Assembly (NCBI GenBank): GCA_023402395.1
Contig: JAEYGI010000052.1
Coordinates: 1-64,000, forward strand
Origin: Bacillota bacterium
Lineage (GTDB): Bacteria > Bacillota > UBA4882 > UBA8346
Reading direction: 5' to 3'
Length of the DNA stretch: 64,000 bases
The notes under the pieces are model-generated. The model did not search any database. It was not told the DNA's origin and worked only from the letters and a program-made list of their open reading frames with translations. This document shows, in pieces, positions 1 to 11,500 of the stretch (positions within the stretch are counted from its first letter, which is position 1; each line of letters opens with the position of its first letter). The translations under genes were made by a program, and so were the position numbers.

Positions 1-166
1 AAGGGGAAGGGTAACCCTAGACGCTGGTCTCTAAAAGCCTTTGGACCGCGAAGGTATCGGTTACTCTCCCACGCGGGGGACCAGAACCAAGGACGGTTCA
101 AGGTCCGGCGCTCAGGATGAGATTACGACGGAAGAGCAAGAGAGAGCTCTAAGCCCAGAATTCGGC
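1..166. other. Non-coding, possibly structured left edge
   Basis: No convincing reading frame crosses this stretch. It is G+C-rich and contains short complementary blocks, such as a GGTCT/GGACC-type pairing near 24-45 and a GAGCAAGAG/GAGCTC region near 132-150. That is suggestive of a folded RNA or a remnant of a retroelement. I do not recognise a specific Rfam family. The window edge cuts it, so its other end is unseen. Confidence 0.2.
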
Positions 167-331
167 TTAATAATACCAACATATGTAATCATCGCTTGTT
201 GACATTGCCCCGGCAGCCTCCTCCAAAAGACGCCGGCCCTCAAGGATTTTTTCCCTGTCATATTGCATCCACACAAGATCAATGCCCCGTTCCGTCTTAT
301 CGGAAAAATATTTGCCCAACCGGCTCCTCCC
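167..331 (-). pseudogene. Decayed gene fragment (unknown)
   Basis: On the minus strand an open stretch bounded by stops encodes a protein-like segment (…LGKYFSDKTERGIDLVWMQYD…, then …ILEGRRLLEEAAG…). It has no plausible start and is only about 54 codons long. The amphipathic LLEEAA pattern resembles a helical repeat, but no family is recognisable. It lies downstream of a second fragment at 403-618 on the same strand. Both are probably remnants of inactivated genes rather than functional ones. Confidence 0.25.
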
Positions 332-402
332 TTATGGTATGGATAAGGAATAATTCCATGAACCCTCCTACGATCTCAAGTGGTTACAGTAGCCTTTAGA
401 AA

Positions 403-618
403 TTATATCATACCTACGCCCGCTTTTATTTTCGTTTCGACCAAGCGGGTAATACCTATCTTCACCCATTTTTGTAGTGGTCGATCTGCAAAATACGGCA
501 TATCAAATCCAAGCGATATCTCATCGCCTTCATCTAGGAGCTTGTGCTTTATATTTTGAAAAAAGATTGCGCGTACAGGCTCCTGGTTGCCCCAACCGCT
601 GTAATTCTCGCACCATGA
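403..618 (-). pseudogene. Decayed gene fragment (unknown C-terminal piece)
   Basis: The minus strand encodes about 71 residues (…GWGNQEPVRAIFFQNIKHKL…, …GFDMPYFADRPLQKWVKIG…) ending in a TAA. The composition is that of an ordinary globular protein, but the frame is closed by a stop just upstream and there is no start codon with a ribosome-binding site. It looks like the C-terminal end of a gene that lost its front half. The family is unknown. It lies just downstream of marC on the same strand. Confidence 0.3.
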
Positions 619-639
619 TTACGATTGCTTGTATATTGC

Positions 640-1236
640 CTACCTGATAATAAAATAGGTCTGAATCCCGCTCATGACCATATGTACCGCAATCACCGCC
701 AGCAACAGGCCGGACAGACGTTCCAGGGCAATCAGCAAACGGGCCGGAATCAATCCGCCCATGACCACGCCGAGCAATAACAGGGCCGCCGTAGAAAACC
801 AAGCCAACCCCATCATCGCCAAGCCCACTAACGGCTCCGCGGCGGACTGGGCGGCCATGATCATCACCGTCGCCAGGGCCGAGGGCCCAACCATCAGCGG
901 TATCGCCAACGGAACGATAAACGGTTCGCCGTCTCCTTCCTTATTCCCATTACCGGCGGGACGCTCATCGGGAAACACCAGCCGCAAGGCAATGATCCCC
1001 AAAACCACGCCGCCGCAGATTTGCAGATCCGACGGCCCAATGTCCAGCATTTTTAAGAACCAGGGGCCGACGGCATAAAAGATCACCAGCAACAGCAGCG
1101 CAATCAGGGATTCGCGCAGTACGATCCGCCAGTGGCGCTCCCGTTCAATCCGGGTCAGCAGTCCGAGTACAACCGGGAGATTTCCGAAGGGATCCAGCAC
1201 AAAAAAGAGGGTGATCGCCAGGGACAAGGTTTTCAT
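640..1236 (-). CDS. MarC-family integral membrane protein
   Basis: This 198-residue protein is almost entirely hydrophobic, with about six transmembrane segments. The N-terminal FFVLDPFGNLPVVLGLL is the hallmark of the MarC/YhgN family (UPF0056), and the later PLAIPLMVGPSALATVMI segment matches the second inverted half. A short charged loop (DERPAGNGNKEGDGEPF) separates the halves. Family members sit in the cytoplasmic membrane. Their transport role is unresolved, and early links to multiple antibiotic resistance were not upheld. The length is typical (about 200 aa). A GGAGCG element lies about 10 nt before the ATG. The gene appears monocistronic. The family call is firm; no function should be inferred beyond it. 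Confidence 0.9.
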   Translation of the reverse strand: MKTLSLAITLFFVLDPFGNLPVVLGLLTRIERERHWRIVLRESLIALLLLVIFYAVGPWFLKMLDIGPSDLQICGGVVLGIIALRLVFPDERPAGNGNKEGDGEPFIVPLAIPLMVGPSALATVMIMAAQSAAEPLVGLAMMGLAWFSTAALLLLGVVMGGLIPARLLIALERLSGLLLAVIAVHMVMSGIQTYFIIR

Positions 1237-1399
1237 GAAAATGATCGCTCCAATATGATGAGATAAGATTCGATTTCAATACATAAGATTCGCTTAATTT
1301 TGGAGAGACCCTCTTAAAATAAATTCGTAGTTAGAAAGCCATGGTAAAGATTCGATTGTTTCAAACGGCACCCCGCGTCTCCGTGGCAAGCCACGCTAC

Positions 1400-1798
1400 A
1401 ACCGGCGCAACCCTTTTTCGATCCCAAGCAATCGTCGGATCAACCAAAGCAACAGTTGCTTCAAATGATCCGGTGTTTGCCCCAGTTGGAGCGGTCCCGC
1501 CCCCATCTGATCCAACGCCTCGATCAACTGATCCGGCACCCGGATCATCTGATCCAACCGTCAGATCAAGTGATCCGGCAGCGGGATCAACTGATCCAAG
1601 GTTCGGATCAGTTGGAGCGGCACCTCGATCACTTGATCCGGAAGCCGGATCAAGTGATCCAACTCTTCGATCAACTGATCCAACACCCGGATCACTTGAT
1701 CCATCTCCTGCCCCACCTGATCCCGCGCTTGGATCAGATGAAACGCCGCTTGGATCAGTTGATCCTGCTCCCGGATCAACCGGGGCGGCTCCCCGATC
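1400..1798. repeat. 21-bp repeat cassette 1 (about 19 units)
   Basis: Tandem units of exactly 21 bp, with pattern A(A/T)CTGATCCx(7)CGGATC, run in unbroken register. The best copies are between 1463 and 1798; weaker ones extend back to about 1400. Because the unit is seven codons long and partly palindromic (GATC-rich), several frames on both strands stay open. The plus frame at 1456-1806 reads heptads such as DQLIRHP and DHLIQPS. The minus frame reads DQVIRVL and DQLIEEL but has a TGA at 1561. Neither strand has a convincing ribosome-binding site. Two related cassettes lie at 29681-30058 and 47200-47577. Confidence 0.8.
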
Positions 1799-1913
1799 AG
1801 TTCTAACGCTGCGTTTCAATTAAAAAACCCGGCAGAAAAGAGCGTTGAGACTCCTTCCCCGGGCTTCCCCCCCAACCGCCGTCAGCCGCGTTTCACCTTG
1901 CTACGCATCGGCA

Positions 1914-2303
1914 TCAAGGAGTCCACGTAACTGGGGAGTATTCTTTAAGTAATGACTCCGCCTTTGATTTATCGGTTTCTTCAAACGGTGGGAATTTAAA
2001 ATAATAGGTTCCTCCGGGTTTAATTTCGAATTCCCGCTCGAAAAGGGTCAAATCACTAGTTACCGGATTAATCCAATAGGTTGACAAGCGTAGTTTGGTG
2101 TCCTGTATTTCAAAGGATTTATAGGTCTTCGGTTTTATAACGGTAATCAATAATCCATTCACATATAAAGAAAAACTCAGCTTATACTTGGGCAGCTCTC
2201 CAAAAACATAAATCGTGGATTTCGATTCTTCAGCCACGGCCCATATCCCGGCGGGAAACAGCATCATTGCCAACAAAAAGCCGATCAGGATCCGTTTCAT
2301 CAT
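1914..2303 (-). CDS. Small secreted protein, DUF2846-like
   Basis: This is a 129-residue protein with a signal peptide (MMKRILIGFLLAMMLFPAGIWA, cleavage near A-VAEE). The mature part is a short beta-rich domain: STIYVFGEL…FSLYVNGLLITVIKPKTY…, followed by IKPGGTYYFKF. That layout (Y-V-F, then Y-V-N-G, then a late PGxTYYF) resembles DUF2846-type exported domains; I offer it as a resemblance only. A GGGAGGG element precedes the tandem ATG ATG. The gene follows the giant surface-protein gene on the same strand after a 230-bp gap that contains a hairpin, so it is probably a separate transcript. Function unknown. Confidence 0.7.
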   Translation of the reverse strand: MMKRILIGFLLAMMLFPAGIWAVAEESKSTIYVFGELPKYKLSFSLYVNGLLITVIKPKTYKSFEIQDTKLRLSTYWINPVTSDLTLFEREFEIKPGGTYYFKFPPFEETDKSKAESLLKEYSPVTWTP

Positions 2304-2436
2304 TGGATACCCTCCCTCTCATCTTTGCCGAAAAAAATTAATTGGTAAAATTGTTCATCCTTTTCCACGACATTCATTTTTTCCCTTCTTTTTTATACCA
2401 CTTCATTGCTGTGACCAAGCAATCGACGATAAAGCC

Positions 2437-2464
2437 AACGGCGGCCCGTTTCCGGACCGCCGTT
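2437..2464 (-). terminator. Hairpin downstream of the giant gene
   Basis: AACGGCGG at 2437-2444 pairs with CCGCCGTT at 2457-2464, with a further CCG/CGG inside, giving a stable G+C stem about 70 bp past the stop of the 5444-aa gene. The T tract on the minus strand is weak, while the plus-strand side is followed by TTTT. It could act as a terminator or a 3' end-protecting hairpin. Confidence 0.5.
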
Positions 2465-2534
2465 TTCAGATTCCATTCACTTGGCGCGGGTCATACTTCG
2501 TTGGGAAACTTCGCCGGATCATTCAGGATGGCAT

Positions 2535-5500
2535 TCAGTCGAGCCTTTCATAACCGATGATATCGACCCGCCGGTCTTTCTGCCAGGTATTCTCGCTTTG
2601 GCCCCTGGAAGCTTCCTTTTTCCCGTAGGAATAGATGGTAATCCGCTCCGCCGCGATTCCCTGGCGGATCAGATAGGCTTGAATTGACCGGCAGCGCCGT
2701 TCCGACAAGCCGAGATTGTATTCGTAGCTGCCCCGCTCGTCGCAGTGCCCACCGAGGATGATCTGGAGCTTGGGGTTTTGTTTCAGAACGGCCAGGTCCG
2801 CTTGGACCACCGGCAGTTGATCGGGGCGAATCACCGCTTTGTTGAGGTCGAAATAGACCGGCTTTAACAGCGTGCGCTTTTCCAGGGCCGGCAAGACTTG
2901 AAACTCTTTGACCAAGGTCGCCGACTGGCCGTCCGGATTGGTCACCGTGATATCGTACCGCCCCAGCGGCTGTTCGTTCAGATGCAGGAAGCAACTGATC
3001 GAGGTCTTCCCTTTGACCGTGACATTGGCGCCGGTCATGGCGACGCCGTTGCCTTCCACCTTCACCATCGCGCCGGGCGCGAAGTTGGCGCCGGTCAGCG
3101 TAATCAGGACCGACCCGTCGGCAAAGGCGCGATCCGGGGAGACCAGCTCGATCCGGGGCGCCGTTGTGCTGACTGGAGGAGCGGGGGACGCCGTCGGTTG
3201 TTCCCCGGTCTTCACTTCCGGAACGGGCGAAGCGATCGGCTCCGGCAACGGAACCACCCCCAAGACCGGTTCGGCGGGTTTCGCCGCGACCGGCGGCCGG
3301 ACCGGTTCCGCGACGGTGAGGGCGCCCTCCAGCTTTCCGGACTGCCCGTCGTCATTGACGACCCGCAAGTCATACGCTCCGGCCGGAACCTGCCGCAGAT
3401 CAACCCGGCAGGCGATCCGCGTATCAGAGATAACCGTCACGTCAATACCGGCGATCGATTTCCCGTCACGCTCAAACAATACCGTGGCGCCGGGCCGGAA
3501 CCCGGTCCCGCGAATCGCGGCTACCGCCAGAACCTCATCGTTGAAGCCATGATTAGGTTCGATGGCGATCACCGTCGGAGCCTGATTGACAACCGTGAAC
3601 CCGGCGCGGATCGCCGTGGTCCGCTCGCTGGCGACGAACGCCTTCTGATCCGAGATCACCAGATCCCATGGCCCGGCCAGCCGTCCGGTCAGATCGAAGG
3701 TCACCGCCACTTTCCCCGCCGCGACCGGCCGGACCGCTTCGCCCGGTATCTCCGGCAAGCCTTCGCGGACCAATGTGACGCCGACTCCGCCGTGCAGCCG
3801 GTTCCCGGTGAGAACCATCTCCACCGGTCCGTTGTTAATGCCCCAATCGGGCGTATACGATAGTTCGGCCGGAACCATCCTGACGCCGAAGTTGACTTTG
3901 GCCATGGTCCCCTGGGTCAGCCGGATCACCCGCGGGTTCTCGGTGGTAAATTCCAACCCTTTCATCAGTGACGCCGGGTCGACTTTGATTACATAGTTCT
4001 GGCCCCGGCTGAAGTATTTGACCGCAATCTCGGGCACGTGGTAACGGCCGAAGGCATCGGTGGTGATAATCTGCCCGCCGGCGGTGATCAGCCGGGCACC
4101 GGCGATGCCGTCCTCGCCTTCATCCTGGACACCGTTGGCGTTGCCGTCGTAAAACACTTTTCCGATCACGATCGAATCGGAGAAGACCGGGTCGGCGACG
4201 ATCTGGACCTGCGCCACCCCGGTGTTGGAGATGGCGGTGCCGGTGATGCCGTGATAAGCCGTTGCCGAATTCTTATAGATATTGCCCTCGGCCACGCCGG
4301 TTCCGACCACCAGATAATAGGTGACGGTCAGCGCGGCGTTCGGCTGCAGGGTCAGGTCCTTCCAACTCAAAATGGCCGCGCCCTCCGGCTCAATTGGAGC
4401 GCCGCCGACCCGGGCCGAGCCTTTCACATATTTGAATCCGGCCGGTATCCGGTCTTGCAGCGAGAACGGCTGGATCAGGGCGCTGATCTGGTTTTCCAGT
4501 TTCACGGTGTACAGGATGATGTCGCCGACCGTGGCCGACCGTTTCGCCGCGGTCTTAGTGAGCAGGATCGAACCTTCCAGGATCGGATCCACCGGGATAT
4601 GGTTGTTGACCATCTGACTACCGGCGGCGTCCAGGACAAAGCTGAGATAATACCGGCCCGCCTCTCCCTGAGCCGGCGGGTCAGAGCTGGTCACCACCGG
4701 GCTCCCGCTCTGGCCGGGATGGTAGGAACCGGGCTGCGGCGGCAGCATGGTCGACGGAAAGCTCGGGCTGTAGGTCTGCGGCGGCGCGATGGCGATCTGA
4801 TAGGTGCCCGCCGGAGCGCCCCGCTCGGTAGAAAGCTCCAGCCGGTACATGCCGTCGGCCTGCGTTTGTTGACCCAGCTCTCCAGGCAAAAGATGCAACG
4901 ACGGGTCGAAGCCAGCCGGACCAGTAATGGTAACGGTCACGCCCGCCACCGGTTGACGGGTCACCGCGTCAAAAACGATGCCGGTAGGTTGAATCGGTAA
5001 ATCCTGATCGGTGGCGATCATCCCCGAGAGCAAGGTAAGCCGATCCAGTTCCCTCCAGGCTACATCAGTATCGGGATGCCGGAACCGGACCCGGTAGCGG
5101 TCGCCGGGATTGATGCCGTTAAATTCATATTTGCCGTCGCCATCGGTATACCCGGTAGCAATCAGGAGGTCGTTCTGCAACAGTTCGACCTTCCAGCCCG
5201 CCGCCTTGGCTTCAGACGGGTCGTCCTGGCCGTTCCCATTCTTGTCCCACCAGACGGTCCCGGAGATCGCAGCCGCTCCCGGGCTGCCGCCCACCTGAAT
5301 CCGGGTCGGGTCATCGTCGTTGGCGTTGAATTGATTGTTCCCCAATTCCTGGCCGTCATCCAAGTCGGAGTCGGAGACACCGCTGAGATTGGCGTCCGCC
5401 TCGAACCGGGCCTGATTGTCGATGACCGTTCCCACGGCCACTCCCGGCCGGATCCCGGCCCGAAACTCGACGATCACCCTAGCTTGAGGCGCCAGGGTCC

Positions 5501-8500
5501 CCAGGTTCAGCCCGTTCGTCAGAACCAGGCCGGGGCTGTCGGCCTCCAGTACGCCGTTGACCCGGGTTGAACCGGCGATATAGGTTAATTCGGCCGGTAC
5601 GTCATCGAACAGCCGGACATTGGTGGCAGCCGCGTTACCCGCGTTGGTCAGGGTGATGGTATAAACCAGCGTATCACCGGCCACCGCCAGGCCGCCGTTA
5701 AGGTCCGAGACCTGCTTCGTGACACGCAGCGCCGGGGCGGATCCGACCGGAATTTCCGTCGGCTGGCTGCCGTTGGCCGGATTGACGTCGGCGTCGGTCA
5801 AACAATCGGGCAGTTCGACGGAGCCGACCGTTCCCTGGCTGCTGATGATCCGTCCATCGCTGCCGGGATCAACTTGGACTTTAAACGTAAGTACCTTTTT
5901 GGCGCCCGGAGCCAATGAACCCAATGAATAAGTGAAGCTGCCGTCCGTTTGGATCGCGTCCGGCGCCGAGACTCCGTCGATCGTGACCGATCCCGGCACA
6001 TAGGTGGTTAACTCCGGAATGCGATCCCGGTAGATTAAACCGGTCGCCTCAGCTGTTCCCTGATTATAAATGATCACGGTATAGGTGATGATGTCGCCCG
6101 GATCCAAAGTGCCGCCGTTATCATCGGTCACTGTCTTGACGGCGTATAGGAGCGGGACGTTTCCCACCACGCAACGGGTGGCGTCTCCCTGGGTTTCCGT
6201 ATCCGGATCGTCGCTCAATACCGGAGCGGCCGATCCGGAACCCTCACCGTCTCCGTTCAGCGTCGCCTGGTTGGTGATAACCGTGCCCGCGACCACATTG
6301 GCCCCCACGGCCACCTGGAATTCAACCGTTGCGGTTTCGCCGGCGTTGACCCAGCCCGTCGCCGCTCCGGGCGTACTCACCGCCAGTCCGGAGTTCAGGG
6401 GCGACGCGCTGTTGCTGTCGGCCACTACCGCGCCGTTCAGCTTGGTCGTATTGGCCACGTAGGTCGTATTGGCGGGGATCGAGTCTGTCAAGAAAACGTC
6501 CTTGGCATTTTCATTCCCGGTATTACCAATGGTGATCGTGTAATGGATGACATCGCCCGGCGCCAGTGAACCGCCGTTCAAATCTATCGCCCGTTTGGCA
6601 GCGGTCAGGACCGGCGCCGACTGAATCAGGGTCTTGGGAATATTCACCGCAATCGGGGCGGGGAAGCCGGGCACCTCCAACTGAGCGGTTTGCTCGGCCT
6701 CCCTTCCGTGGGCCAGCGCCGGTTTCAGGGTAATATCCCATTCAAAGACCGCCTGGCCGCCGGTTTTCGGAAGCGACACCCCGCTGAAGACGATGCCGCC
6801 GGTGGCGTTGGCTCCGCCGGCCGGATCGATCACATAACTCCCGGAACCCGCCGTGACATTGGCGATAGTTCCGGAGCTAAAATCGACCCCCGCGGCCGTG
6901 GTCAGCGTGGCATCGATGACATCGGTATTGCCGTTGTTGGTCAACGTCACTTTATAACGCAGCACTTCACCGGGGCTGGCCGTGGTTTGGTCCACCTCGC
7001 CCAAGGTCACGATCACCGGCGTCAGCAGTTCAAAGCTGGCCGTGGCCGTCACCGGACCCGCGGGATAGGTGCGGGTCTCCGGCCCGACGCCGCCGCCGCT
7101 GTCCAGGCTGTAATAGCGGCTGACCTCCGCCGTGTTGGAGATGGTCTTCACCGGAAAGACTTCGTTATTCAATATCGATTGGTAGTTCACGAGCAGCGCC
7201 TCGCCCGGAGCGATCCGGGCAAGCTCCGATTTCAAGCTGATGGTCCAGACTCCGGTATCCGCGCTGTATTGAACTTCATAATCGGCGGGCGCAGTCAGCG
7301 CCCGGCCGCCCGTATTGATCGCCGTAATTACCGGCGCCTGTACTTTCATCTCGGCCGGCAGGGTATCGCTGATAACGGTCTGCCAGGCTGTGCCCAAACC
7401 GTTGTTTTGAACCGTAACCGTAAAGTCGGCGTTGGTCCCCAACGTTACTGCATCCGGGCCGGTCTTGCCGATGGCCAGCTCCGGTTCGACCAGTTGGATT
7501 TGGGCGGTTTGATCCGCTTTCACCACCGGACTGCCTGACCCGTCCGTATATTCGAGATGGGCCGGGATGATCAGGGGGTGATCTTGAACGTTCTCAGGGA
7601 TGTCGGCTACAGTGACCCAATAATCAATGGTGATGGTGTCATCCATCGCATTTCCGTTGCTGGGATTGAACACGATTCCGAAGCTCCAGGCGATCGAACC
7701 CGTGGCCTCCCCCGCCGGACCGGCCGGTCCGGTATAGGTGATCCCGGTATTCCCCTTGCTGACTACGGCATGGTCGAATTTCAGGCCCGCCGGTAACGTC
7801 GCTTTGACGATAAAGTCCGGAGTCGCGCCTTCACTGGCGTTGGCCCGGATCCGGAACGGCACCTTGGCGCCTACTGTGGGTTCCACGCCTCCGGTCAGCG
7901 TGTGGCTGAATGCGGTCAGATCCGGCATGGTGATTCGAGTGGGATCCATGGGGTCCGCCGTATCCGGATCGTCACTGACAACCGGTGTCATCGTTCCGGA
8001 ACCTTCCCCTGCTCCGGTCCAGGTAGCTTGATTGGGGATAACGGTTCCCGGCGCCACATCCGCGTCGATCCTGACCTCAAATTCAACCGTTGCGGTTTCC
8101 CCGGCGTTGACCCAGCCCGTCGCCTCTCCGGGCGTATTGACGGTCAGACCGGCGACCAAGGGCGATGCGTCGCCGCTATCGGCCACCGCCGTTCCGTTCA
8201 ACAAGGTTGAAGCTGCTACATAGGTTGTATGCGCCGGAATCGAATCCGTCAAAACTGCGTTTTTGACATTTTCATTCCCGGTATTGCCAATCGTAAGAGT
8301 ATATTTAATGATATCGCCCGGCACCAGCGAACCGCCGTTCAGGTCCGCGGCCCGTTTCATCACTGACAGGGCCGGCGCCGAATGGATCAGGGTTTTGGGA
8401 ATATTCCCCGCAATCGGGGCCGGGAACCCGGGCACCTCCAGCTGAGCGGTTTGCCCGGCCTGGGTACCGTGGCCCAGCGCCGGTTTTAGAGTGATATCCC

Positions 8501-11500
8501 ATTCAAAGATCGCCTGACCGCCGTCCTTCGGAATCGACACGCCGCTGAAGACGATTCCGCCGGTACCGTTGGGTCCTCCGGATGGATTCACCGTATAACT
8601 CCCGGAATCCGCCGTGACATTGGCGATCGTTCCGGACCTGAAATCAACCCCGGCGGCCGTGGTCAGCGTGGCGTTCGCAACATTGCTGTTGCCATTGTTA
8701 GTCAAGATCACTTTGTAATGCAGCACCTCGCCTGGGCTGGCCGTGGCTTTGTCTACCTCGCCCAAAGTCACCATGACGGGAGTGAGCAATGTAAAGCTGA
8801 GGTCGTCCATCACCGGACCCGCGGGATAAGTACGGGTCTCCGGCCCGACTCCGCCGCCGCTGTCAAGGCTGTAATAACGGGTGACTGCCGCGGTATTGGT
8901 GATATCCTTGGCCGTAAAGACTTCATTGTTCAATACCGACTGATAGGACACAGTCAACGCCTCGCCCGGGGCAATCCGGGCCGGATTCGATTTCAAGCTG
9001 ATGGTCCAGGCTCCGGTATCCGCGCTGTATTGAGCCTCATAATCACCAGGCGCGGTTAACGCCCGGCCGCCGACGGAGATTGCCGTAATCACCGGCGTCT
9101 GGTTGCTCATCTCGGCCGGCAAGGTATCGGTGACAACGGTCTGCCAGGCTGTGCCCAGGCCGTTGTTTTGAACCGCGATCGTGAAGTTGGCGTTGGTAGC
9201 CAGATTTACAGCCGCCGGTCCGGTTTTGGTAATTGCCAGCTCCGGTTCGACCAAGGCAATACCGGCGTTTTGATCCGGTTTTACAACCAGGCTGCCCGAT
9301 CCATCCGTATATTCCAGATGGGCCGGAATTGTTAGGGGATGACCCTGAACGCTGCCGGGGATGTCGGTCACGGTGACCCAATAATCGATGGTGATCGTAT
9401 CATCTGCCGATATATTATTGCTTGGATTGAGAACTGTCCCGAAGTTCCAGGCGATCGAACCCGTGGCCTCCGCCACCGGTCCGGTCGGCCCGGTATAGGC
9501 GATTCCGTTGTTGCCCTTGCTGATTGCGGCATGGTCGAACTTCAGGCCCGCCGGTAATGTCGCTTTGGCTTCGACATCCAATGTGGTGCCTTCATTAATA
9601 TTAATCTGGATCCGGAAAGGTATGGCGGCGCCCACAGCGGGTTCCACGCCTCCGATTACACTGTGGATAAAATCGGTGCTATCCACAGCATTGGTTGTCG
9701 CTGAACCAATCGCGGCGTAATCATTTAGAGTTCCGCCTGGTCCATCGATCCCGGTCCGTCTCTGGGAACCGGATGGAAGTGACTCCCACTGGATGTTCAC
9801 CGTTCCAGAAAGCTGTTCACCGGGTTGAATATCATCTCCCAAGGTAACTTGATACGTAAGCGTCAATGGATGTGCCGCGTCAACGTTTGTATCCAGTTGC
9901 GCGATGTTCCAGGTAACCTTAGCCGCACCGGCCGTTCCGCCATCACTGATCGAGCTAGGATTAAGCATCTTGGCCGGGATCATATCGGTCACTTGAAGAT
10001 TATAGGCGGTGGCATGGTGCGAGTCGACCGGATTGTAATGCCATACCATGACGGTCACTTCCATCGCCGAACCGGCTTGCCAGGTGCCTACATTATAACT
10101 CTTGCTCACAACCAGACGCGGTTCCTTAACTATGAAAGTTACTAGATTGGCCTCTTTGGAAAGAACGCTTCCGGCCGCATTTTGATACGTAACTTTGGCC
10201 GCGCCCGGCGGGGTAAGCTTCTCATCGCCGGCATTATTGGCGGTGGAATTCTGGATCTGGGCCTTATAAAGAATGGTGATACTGCCGTTATCGGCGGAAC
10301 TGGTCACGATTCCGAAGTTCCAACTGACCGGACCGGTACTGCCCGTCGTCGGATTGGCCGGCATCGTGAAGGAAACTCCGGGTGTCCCTGCGACCGAACC
10401 GACGCTAACCAACGCCACTCCATCCGGCAGCGTGTCATGAACGGTTACCGCTTCGGTGGTTCCCTTATTGACGGATACGACCAGTTGATAATCGAAGTTC
10501 TCGCCGATCACAAAGGCCGGCATACCAACGATGCTCTTGGCAATCCCCGTGTTATCCACCGAAGTGATATTGACCGTATTAGAATTGACCGCGGAATAAA
10601 CCCGCCGGTCATTATTGGCCGCCGGCAAGCTGCTCCACTGAACGGAGACCGCGTTATCCATGGATTGATCTGGTTCCACGCTACTGTCGAGGAACGCTGT
10701 GATCTGGAATTTATAAGTTTGGCCTAAGGGAAGATTGATCCCGCCGCCCCAGGCAATCGTCTGTCCGGTCTGCTGCGGAACTCCCGGATTGTCCGGATTG
10801 GGAGCAGTGGAACTATAGTTCAATCCAGCCGGCAGAATATCGGTAATCTGCAGATCATAGGCATCGGCGGTGCTGTCCCCGGTATGACTGACGGTAACCG
10901 TATAAGTGACCGTTTCGTTCACTTGGAACGGCCCGTTGGGCGTTTTGGCCAGACTCACGGCCAATTTGGGCTCCACAACCGTAATGCCCACCCCGGAAGA
11001 GTCTTTCTGGTTCGGTCCGGTGCCGTCGCTATAAAGTAAATGGGCGGTATTGGTCAACGTGTCGCCGTTTTCCGTTGCGGAACTATCCCAAACGATCGCC
11101 GTATATTCAATCACGATGGTGTCATCGGCCGTAATGCCGTTAACTTGATTGGTTATATCCCCGAAATCCCAGGTCACCGTGCCCATGGCGCCGGTAACCG
11201 GTTGAATGTTTTGAGTGGTGGTGAAATTGGCGCCCAAATCGACAGTAACCGCGCCCAGTTTCAGTCCGGTCGGCAAATCGTCCGTTACCTTCACGCCGTT
11301 GATGGTTCCTTCGTTCACGGAGAAGCTCAGCCGGTACCGTGCCGCCGCTCCTACCGGATAGGGACCGGTGCTAATCAATTCCTTGAGGATGACCGAATGG
11401 TCCGCGGTTTGGAATGAATCGGCGGCAGTCGCGCTATAATTATCAATACCGCCCGCTCCGCTCCGTTCCCCAGCCGCGACTCCCGGCAATGAAGTCCAGG

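Noticed and set aside
1400..1798. 21-bp arrays as a CRISPR
   Set aside because: Units are contiguous with no unique spacers, diverge from each other, and no cas gene is present.
1341..1823. 160-aa plus-strand and 152-aa minus-strand Ser/Asp/Pro-rich proteins
   Set aside because: Both are products of the 21-bp period, which keeps several frames open; neither has a ribosome-binding site or a recognisable family.
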